This document shows positions 1 through 6,356 of a DNA stretch of 6,356 nucleotides, in pieces. Source of the stretch: Candidatus Dormiibacterota bacterium (GTDB taxonomy: Bacteria > Chloroflexota > Dormibacteria > UBA8260); contig CATPCA010000026.1 of NCBI GenBank assembly GCA_955652545.1, forward strand, positions 1 through 6,356, read 5' to 3'. The number at the start of each line of letters is the position of its first letter. Within the stretch, counting starts at the first letter, position 1. The translations under genes were made by a program, and so were the position numbers. The notes under the pieces were generated by a model. The model saw nothing but the letters and a program-made list of their open reading frames with translations, searched no databases and was not told where the DNA came from.

Positions 1-3
1 AAT

Positions 4-840
4 GTGCCCACGTCGCCGGCCGGTCCGCAGCGTGTCACGGTTCCGTACTGCACAGACGGTGGCAAACCGCTCTCGCTCGATGTCTACGAACCCGGCGGTG
101 CCGGCCAACATCCGTTGCTGATCTTCGTGCACGGTGGTTCGTGGGCGTTCGGCAACTCGAGCATCGCCCAGCAGAGCCAGGTGATACGGCAGGTGGTGGC
201 GGGTGTGCTGAGCCGGGGATTCGCGGTTGCGTCGGTCAACTACCGGCTGGCGCCGGCGGACCCGTGGCCGGCGCAGATCATCGACGTCCGCTGCGCCATC
301 CGGTACCTTCGCTCGACCGCGACCCACTGGGGCGTCGACCCGCGCCGGTTTGCGGCGATGGGCAACAGCGCCGGCGCCCAGCTGGTGAGCCTCGCAGCGC
401 TGTCCGCGGGACAGGTGCCGGCCTGGGACAACGGGCAATTCGCCGGTGCGTCGAGCTCTGTGGCGGCGGTGGTGGACTGCTGGGGGCCGATCGACCTTCT
501 CGCCCCCGGGTGGAGCACGACGGCGCTCGCGATCGGGAAGGTGGTGTTCCGGCTCAGCTGGGGCACGCAGAACGGGACGCTCGCGGCCGCGTCCCCGGTC
601 ACCTACGTCCGTGCCGGGGCGCCGCCCTTCCTGATCATCCAGGGAGCCGCCGACACGCTGGTCCCGCCGGCGCAGTCCATCGAGCTGCGCGACCGGCTCA
701 CCGCCGCCGGTGACCGGGCCACCCTCATCGAGGTCAGCCACGCCGCCCATGAGCTGATCCCCAGCGGCGGCGCGATCAGCCCGGACGTCGCCAGCGTGGC
801 GCGGCAGACAGTCGACTTCCTGGTGGCGACAGTGGCGTGA
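4..840 (+). CDS. alpha/beta hydrolase (esterase/lipase-like)
   Basis: This is a 278-residue serine hydrolase of the alpha/beta-hydrolase fold, closest by motif to the esterase/lipase (hormone-sensitive-lipase or feruloyl-esterase-like) group. Visible motifs are the oxyanion-hole HGGSW at residues 43-47, the nucleophile elbow GNSAG with Ser122, and the acid in GAADTLVPP (Asp217). The histidine is in SHAAHE, where His249 is the better match and His246 the alternative. VNYRLAP at 78-84 is also typical of the group. No signal peptide or membrane segment is seen, so a cytoplasmic enzyme hydrolysing a carboxyl ester is likely; the substrate cannot be read from sequence. The chosen start is GTG at 4, but the frame stays open to the window edge and only three upstream bases are visible, so the true start may lie outside. 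It runs convergently towards the ACT-domain gene and has no obvious link to the amino-acid genes. Confidence 0.85.
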   Translation: MPTSPAGPQRVTVPYCTDGGKPLSLDVYEPGGAGQHPLLIFVHGGSWAFGNSSIAQQSQVIRQVVAGVLSRGFAVASVNYRLAPADPWPAQIIDVRCAIRYLRSTATHWGVDPRRFAAMGNSAGAQLVSLAALSAGQVPAWDNGQFAGASSSVAAVVDCWGPIDLLAPGWSTTALAIGKVVFRLSWGTQNGTLAAASPVTYVRAGAPPFLIIQGAADTLVPPAQSIELRDRLTAAGDRATLIEVSHAAHELIPSGGAISPDVASVARQTVDFLVATVA

Positions 841-848
841 TCGGCCTA

Positions 849-870
849 CAGGCGCATGGCCGCCTGCTTT
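849..870 (+). terminator. possible hairpin terminator between convergent genes
   Basis: A 6-bp perfect stem, CAGGCG (849-854) and CGCCTG (861-866) with a 6-base loop, lies nine bases after the hydrolase stop and is followed by CTTT. It sits in the 64-base gap between two convergent stop codons, where a terminator is expected. The T-tract is short, so this is a weak candidate. A second small stem, CAGGC/GCCTG at 906-920, overlaps the stop codon of the ACT gene on the opposite strand. Confidence 0.4.
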
Positions 871-904
871 GCCGGTCTTTCGCTGATCGTGAGGCCACGT
901 CGGC

Positions 905-1345
905 TCAGGCCGGAAGCCTGCGCGCCGCTGTCCTGGTGTTCGTTGTCAGCCGGCCCGACTCCGCGACGGCCGCGGCCACCGTGTCGAGATCGTCGGCGCC
1001 GATGACGAGCCCGCGGTCGGTGGCCTGGTAGATGAGGTCCACGATGACGGCCGCATTGTTCAGAGCGGCGGCGACGGCGGCGAGCGTCCCCGGCCTGTTC
1101 TGCAACTGGAACACTGCCACCGGGCGGGTTCGGGCCGCCACACCGGCGGCGGCCAGCGCTGCCGACGGGCCGCCGGCTTCATCGACGAGAAGGTGACACG
1201 TCAGCGGTGACCGGACGCCGGCGGAGCAGATCGAGCTGATGTTGATGCCCGCCTGCGCGAGCACATCGGCGACCCCAGCGATGGCGGTGGTGGCATCGAT
1301 CTCGACAGCGACGTCCCACAGCCGCTCGCCGATTGCGGAGCTCAT
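905..1345 (-). CDS. tandem ACT-domain protein, putative amino-acid-sensing regulator
   Basis: This 146-residue protein is made almost entirely of two ACT-type ligand-binding modules. The first spans about residues 11-70 and has AQAGINISSI (30-39). The second spans about 74-130 and has NRPGTLAAVAAAL (83-95), the usual Pro-Gly ligand-loop signature. ACT domains normally bind amino acids and regulate metabolic enzymes, often as dimers; no catalytic domain is present. The first repeat lacks the Pro-Gly motif, so ligand binding may rest mainly on the second. The ATG start overlaps the stop of the DAHP synthase/chorismate mutase gene (ATGA), which implies translational coupling and stoichiometric production. 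I infer a feedback regulatory subunit for that enzyme; the ligand (Phe, Tyr, Trp or another) is unknown. The frame is open further upstream, but that part is a shadow of the neighbouring gene. It could instead act on an enzyme encoded elsewhere. Confidence 0.85.
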   Translation of the reverse strand: MSSAIGERLWDVAVEIDATTAIAGVADVLAQAGINISSICSAGVRSPLTCHLLVDEAGGPSAALAAAGVAARTRPVAVFQLQNRPGTLAAVAAALNNAAVIVDLIYQATDRGLVIGADDLDTVAAAVAESGRLTTNTRTAARRLPA

Positions 1346-2418
1346 GCGCTCGCCATAGCGGTGGCGACGCACGCGTCGATGATCGCGGACATGACCGCGG
1401 CCGCGCCGGCGTGGCCCAGCTGTGGGGCCAGCAGCGCCACGCGTTCGGTGACCTCCGCCTCGCGGCGGCGGTCGCGGATCGGCACCCCGGCATCGAGCTT
1501 GATCCGTTCGACCCGCGCCACCAGGGTGGCTCGGCGCTCCAGCAGCTGGGCGAGCGCGGTGTCGACGCCGTCGATGGCGGTGCGGCACTGGTCGACGGTC
1601 GTCGCGGGCAAGGGTCGCGCCGACGTCACCAGCAGCTGGGTCGCGCGCACGATCGCGGCGAGGCTCGCCGAGGTGATCGCCTGCGCCGAGTCGCAGAGCG
1701 CGTGCTCGGGGTCGGGATGCGACTCGACCAGCAGCCCGTCGGCGCCGGCTGCCACCGCGGCCATGGCGAGCGCGGGAACCCATGACGCGTGGCCTGCTGC
1801 GTGGCTCGGGTCGACGATCACGGGCAGCTCGGTACGGTCACGCAGAACTGCGATCGACGAGATGTCGAGCGTGTTGCGCGTCGCGGGCTCGAATGTGCGG
1901 ATGCCGCGCTCGCACAGCACCACCTGGTCATTGCCCTCGAGGAGGACGTAGCGGGCGGCGGCGAGCCACTCGTCGATGGTGGCCGACATCCCCCGCTTGA
2001 CGATGACCGGCAGCCCCGACCGCGCCGCGCTCCGGAGCAGCGGCGTGTTGTGCATCGAGCGGGCGCCGATCATCAGCGCGTCGACATGGGGCTGCAGCTG
2101 CGCTGTGTGCTCCACCTCGAGGGGCTCGGAGATGACCGGCAGACCGGTGAGGCGGCGCGCCTCGTCGAGCAGCTCGAACCCGGCCGCGCCCATTCCCTGG
2201 AAGGCCTCAGGCTGCGTGCGCGGCTTGTACACGCAGCCGCGGAGCACGGCTGCACCGGCGCGTGCGGCGGCGCGCGCATGGCCGACGTAGCCTGGTTCCA
2301 CCGCGCACGGACCGCTGATCACCGGCGCATCCGGGCCGCCGATGAGGACGCTGCCGATCGCAACCAACCGCGAGCGCGCCCCAGCTGTGGCGCTGGGAAT
2401 CAGTGAGTCGATGACCAC
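1342..2418 (-). CDS. aroF: bifunctional DAHP synthase (type I-beta) / chorismate mutase
   Basis: This 358-residue fusion protein has an N-terminal 3-deoxy-7-phosphoheptulonate synthase (about 20-265), which condenses phosphoenolpyruvate with erythrose 4-phosphate to start the shikimate pathway. An AroQ-type chorismate mutase domain (about 275-355) makes prephenate. Synthase motifs include GPCAVE (Cys38), YKPRTQPEAFQGMG (64-77), KRGMSATIDEW (141-151), CERGIRTFE (169-177), DPSH (His206), VESHPDPE (Glu232) and CDSAQ (Asp243). The four metal-ligand positions Cys, His, Glu and Asp are therefore present. Mutase residues R279, R296, K307, D316, R319 and E320 align with the E. coli mutase active site, but the usual C-terminal Gln/Glu is absent. 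There is no N-terminal ferredoxin-like or ACT domain. The start is GTG at 2418, supported by a GGAGGA site 8 bases upstream. The downstream ACT gene overlaps it by four bases. Confidence 0.93.
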   Translation of the reverse strand: MVIDSLIPSATAGARSRLVAIGSVLIGGPDAPVISGPCAVEPGYVGHARAAARAGAAVLRGCVYKPRTQPEAFQGMGAAGFELLDEARRLTGLPVISEPLEVEHTAQLQPHVDALMIGARSMHNTPLLRSAARSGLPVIVKRGMSATIDEWLAAARYVLLEGNDQVVLCERGIRTFEPATRNTLDISSIAVLRDRTELPVIVDPSHAAGHASWVPALAMAAVAAGADGLLVESHPDPEHALCDSAQAITSASLAAIVRATQLLVTSARPLPATTVDQCRTAIDGVDTALAQLLERRATLVARVERIKLDAGVPIRDRRREAEVTERVALLAPQLGHAGAAAVMSAIIDACVATAMASA

Positions 2419-2426
2419 CTGACGAG

Positions 2427-2432
2427 TCCTCC
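2427..2432 (-). promoter_or_regulatory. Shine-Dalgarno site of the DAHP synthase gene
   Basis: GGAGGA on the minus strand lies 8 bases before the GTG at 2418. It is a near-perfect anti-16S match and decides the start codon in favour of this GTG. Confidence 0.8.
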
Positions 2433-2443
2433 GCGAAGTGTGT

Positions 2444-2477
2444 GGGTCACTCCGCGGGCTCTTCGCGAGACTGACCC
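2444..2477 (-). promoter_or_regulatory. hairpin in the 5' leader of the DAHP synthase gene
   Basis: An imperfect inverted repeat lies 11 bases upstream of the Shine-Dalgarno site. The outer arms GGGTCA (2444-2449) and TGACCC (2472-2477) pair perfectly. The inner arms CTC-C-GCG (2450-2456) and CGCGAG (2464-2469) pair with one bulged base. That gives 12 bp in total, with a two-base bulge on one side and a 7-base loop. It has no T-tract, so it is not an intrinsic terminator. It could be an RNA element controlling initiation, or a DNA operator. An adjacent 11-base near-palindrome, CATCATTGATG (2477-2487), touches its outer arm. No convincing minus-strand promoter was recognised upstream. Confidence 0.5.
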
Positions 2478-2611
2478 ATCATTGATGAAAGCCAGCCTCG
2501 GTGACGACTGCGCGTTAGGCTTGAAGAGCCCTCGGCAGCCGGCGGGCTGGCCGATCAAAATAGAAACGCGCCGCGAATTGCATGGCGGCACCCTACCATC
2601 CCGGCGAGAAA

Positions 2612-2640
2612 TCGGCAAGCGCGAACCCAGTGGGTAGACT
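2612..2640 (+). promoter_or_regulatory. promoter of ilvD (leaderless type)
   Basis: TAGACT (2635-2640) fits the actinobacterial -10 consensus TANNNT. TCGGCA (2612-2617) is a 4-of-6 match to the TTGACA -35 box at a 17-base spacing. The -10 box ends 10 bases before the ATG at 2651, so transcription would start within a few bases of the start codon and no ribosome binding site is present. The palindrome ACCCAGTGGGT (2625-2635) fills the spacer up to the first base of the -10 box and could be an operator. Confidence 0.55.
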
Positions 2641-2650
2641 TCCGCCGCAC

Positions 2651-4384
<1,734 letters not shown>

Positions 4385-4405
4385 GCCGGGGCGAGTTGCG
4401 TACCG

Positions 4406-4448
4406 TCACACGTTCGTACTTGACGTGTCACAGGTCGTCCCGTAGGCT
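4406..4448 (+). promoter_or_regulatory. promoter of the ilvB leader transcript with overlapping inverted repeat
   Basis: TTGACG (4420-4425) and TAGGCT (4443-4448) form a -35/-10 pair with exactly 17 bases between them. The start point should fall about 7 bases later, almost at the ATG of the leader peptide (4458). An inverted repeat, TCACACGT (4406-4413) and ACGTGTCA (4423-4430), matching 7 of 8 positions with a 9-base gap, covers the -35 box and is a plausible repressor or activator site. GTCACA also occurs twice as a direct repeat (4405-4410, 4427-4432), 22 bases apart. The promoter lies in the 73-base gap after ilvD, so ilvB need not depend on ilvD transcription. Confidence 0.7.
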
Positions 4449-4457
4449 ACCGCCCAC

Positions 4458-4553
4458 ATGACCAAGCGGCTCGTCGTCGTCCTCGTACTCGTCGGCCTTC
4501 TCCTTATTGGGAGCGGGGCCTCGAGGTTCCGGACGCGGCGCGTGCGCACGTAG
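4458..4553 (+). CDS. branched-chain amino acid leader peptide of the ilvB attenuator
   Basis: This 31-residue open reading frame starts with MTKR and continues with LVVVLVLVGLLLI (residues 5-17), where 12 of 13 residues are Leu, Val or Ile. A short basic tail ends at TAG 4551. Position and composition match leader peptides that sense charged branched-chain tRNAs: strong promoter just upstream, intrinsic terminator starting 25 bases after the stop, and ilvB downstream. GTA, CTT (twice) and ATT codons occur in the run although the surrounding genes favour codons ending in G or C, which would strengthen stalling. No Shine-Dalgarno is present and the predicted transcript begins close to the ATG, so initiation is probably leaderless. 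The peptide itself probably has no function after synthesis. A signal-peptide-like membrane peptide is the main alternative, because a basic start plus hydrophobic stretch also fits that. Confidence 0.8.
   Translation: MTKRLVVVLVLVGLLLIGSGASRFRTRRVRT
4511..4530 (+). promoter_or_regulatory. candidate antiterminator segment and competing hairpin
   Basis: GAGCGGGGCC (4511-4520), directly after the Leu/Val/Ile codon run, can pair with GGTCCCCTC (4582-4590), the left arm of the terminator. The pairing gives 9 bp including one G-U pair, with a single bulged C. The same segment can instead fold locally as GGGGCC-TCGA-GGTTCC (4515-4530; 6 bp with two G-U pairs). These mutually exclusive pairings are what an attenuator needs. 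The folding was worked out by hand and no energies were computed. Confidence 0.45.
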
Positions 4554-4578
4554 GGCACAGACCAGATCCAGATCCAAA

Positions 4579-4613
4579 AAGGGTCCCCTCTCCGGAGGGG
4601 GCCCTTCTTTTTT
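4579..4613 (+). terminator. intrinsic terminator of the ilvB attenuator
   Basis: A 12-bp stem, AAGGGTCCCCTC (4579-4590) with GAGGGGGCCCTT (4595-4606), contains a single T-G wobble, a 4-base loop TCCG and a T-rich tail reading to 4613. A run of A's precedes the left arm. It lies between the leader peptide and the small gene preceding ilvB, so termination here would switch off both downstream genes. It is the clearest terminator in the window. Confidence 0.9.
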
Positions 4614-4628
4614 ACCCGCGACACACAC

Positions 4629-4633
4629 GGAGG
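4629..4633 (+). promoter_or_regulatory. Shine-Dalgarno site of the small protein gene
   Basis: GGAGG lies 7 bases before the ATG at 4641. It is the strongest ribosome binding site on the plus strand in this region, contrasts with the site-less starts of ilvD, the leader peptide and ilvB, and argues that the short frame is translated. Confidence 0.75.
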
Positions 4634-4640
4634 CACGGAC

Positions 4641-4828
4641 ATGGACGACGGACACCGACAGGCACCGATGCAGAGGCCCGACGGCCGCGATGCGGAGCGG
4701 CCCTCGACGATGGAGCGACACCAACGCGAGCAGTCGCAGTTCCGCAGCCGCCCGGGCGGGGCTCCCTCCGCGCAGTACCGCGCCGAGGGATTCGAGTTCT
4801 TCCGCGACGCCATCCACCGCACCTACAA

Positions 4829-4832
<4 letters not shown>
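4641..4832 (+). CDS. small hydrophilic protein upstream of ilvB, unknown function
   Basis: This is a 63-residue protein I do not recognise. It is hydrophilic and Arg/Gln/Pro-rich for residues 1-45 (12 basic and 10 acidic residues overall), so probably disordered there. It ends in an aromatic, possibly amphipathic helix, AEGFEFFRDAIHRTYK (48-63). It contains no Leu, no Val, no Cys and no Trp, and a single Ile (58), while having six Phe/Tyr. The start is secured by a GGAGG site 7 bases upstream. Its TGA stop overlaps the GTG start of ilvB (GTGA), so translating it probably delivers ribosomes to ilvB, which has no binding site of its own. It lies just after the attenuator terminator and should share its control. 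Possible roles are a translational coupler, a partner of acetohydroxyacid synthase or a regulator; none can be shown from sequence. Confidence 0.7.

Positions 4833-6356
<1,524 letters not shown>

Noticed and set aside
141..713. Second open frame inside the hydrolase gene on the plus strand, and the antisense frame 240-602
   Set aside because: Both are shadow frames of a gene whose catalytic motifs are all in the frame starting at 4.
1346..1783. Upstream extension of the ACT-domain frame to 292 residues
   Set aside because: The extra part lies inside the DAHP synthase/chorismate mutase gene in another frame and is Arg-rich. Homology starts at the ATG at 1345, which forms an ATGA overlap.
2582..2650. 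Upstream ATG at 2582 as the ilvD start
   Set aside because: It adds 23 unconserved residues, has no ribosome binding site, and lies upstream of the -10 box that abuts the ATG at 2651.
4458..4553. Leader frame as a secreted or membrane peptide
   Set aside because: The basic start and hydrophobic run resemble a signal peptide. The position between a promoter and a terminator directly upstream of ilvB, and the near-exclusive Leu/Val/Ile content, fit an attenuator leader better. It is not fully excluded.
4562..4575. Short tandem repeat CCAGATCCAGATCC
   Set aside because: There are only two partial copies of a 6-base unit, too short to call a repeat element. It may only be spacer before the terminator.

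Overview
The window is very GC-rich, with codons ending mostly in G or C, several GTG starts, ATGA/GTGA gene overlaps and two promoter boxes sitting directly upstream of ATG codons that lack a ribosome binding site. Together these suggest a high-GC actinobacterium (Actinomycetota). The branched-chain genes look divergent from textbook versions, so it may be a less-studied lineage. The lineage call is an inference. The content is amino-acid biosynthesis plus one hydrolase.

Left part (1-2418): a plus-strand alpha/beta hydrolase (4-840) runs towards a minus-strand two-gene aromatic unit. That unit encodes a type I-beta DAHP synthase with a C-terminal chorismate mutase domain (1342-2418), followed with a 4-base ATGA overlap by a small tandem-ACT protein (905-1345). 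The DAHP synthase lacks an N-terminal regulatory domain, so the separately encoded ACT protein is a plausible allosteric partner.

Middle (2419-4384): a 232-base divergent intergenic region holds a strong hairpin in the presumed 5' leader of the DAHP synthase gene, a Shine-Dalgarno site, small palindromes and a promoter. The promoter drives ilvD (dihydroxy-acid dehydratase), which appears to be made from a leaderless or nearly leaderless mRNA.

Right part (4385-6356): a well-spaced promoter (TTGACG, 17 bases, TAGGCT) leads into a 31-residue leader peptide with 12 Leu/Val/Ile in 13 consecutive codons. A strong intrinsic terminator follows. This is the layout of a ribosome-mediated transcription attenuator. 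Beyond it lies an undescribed 63-residue small protein with an excellent ribosome binding site that contains no leucine, no valine and one isoleucine. Its stop codon overlaps the GTG start of ilvB, the acetohydroxyacid synthase large subunit, which is cut by the window end. IlvB carries two departures from family consensus: GEG instead of the Mg-binding GDG, and Phe instead of the specificity-determining Trp in the QWQ motif.

The ilv genes supply two steps of the isoleucine/valine pathway (acetohydroxyacid synthase and the dehydratase). The attenuator would tie ilvB expression to charging of Leu/Val/Ile tRNAs. The most interesting part of the window is 4400-4832: promoter with an inverted repeat, hydrophobic leader peptide, terminator, then the Leu/Val-free small protein coupled to ilvB.
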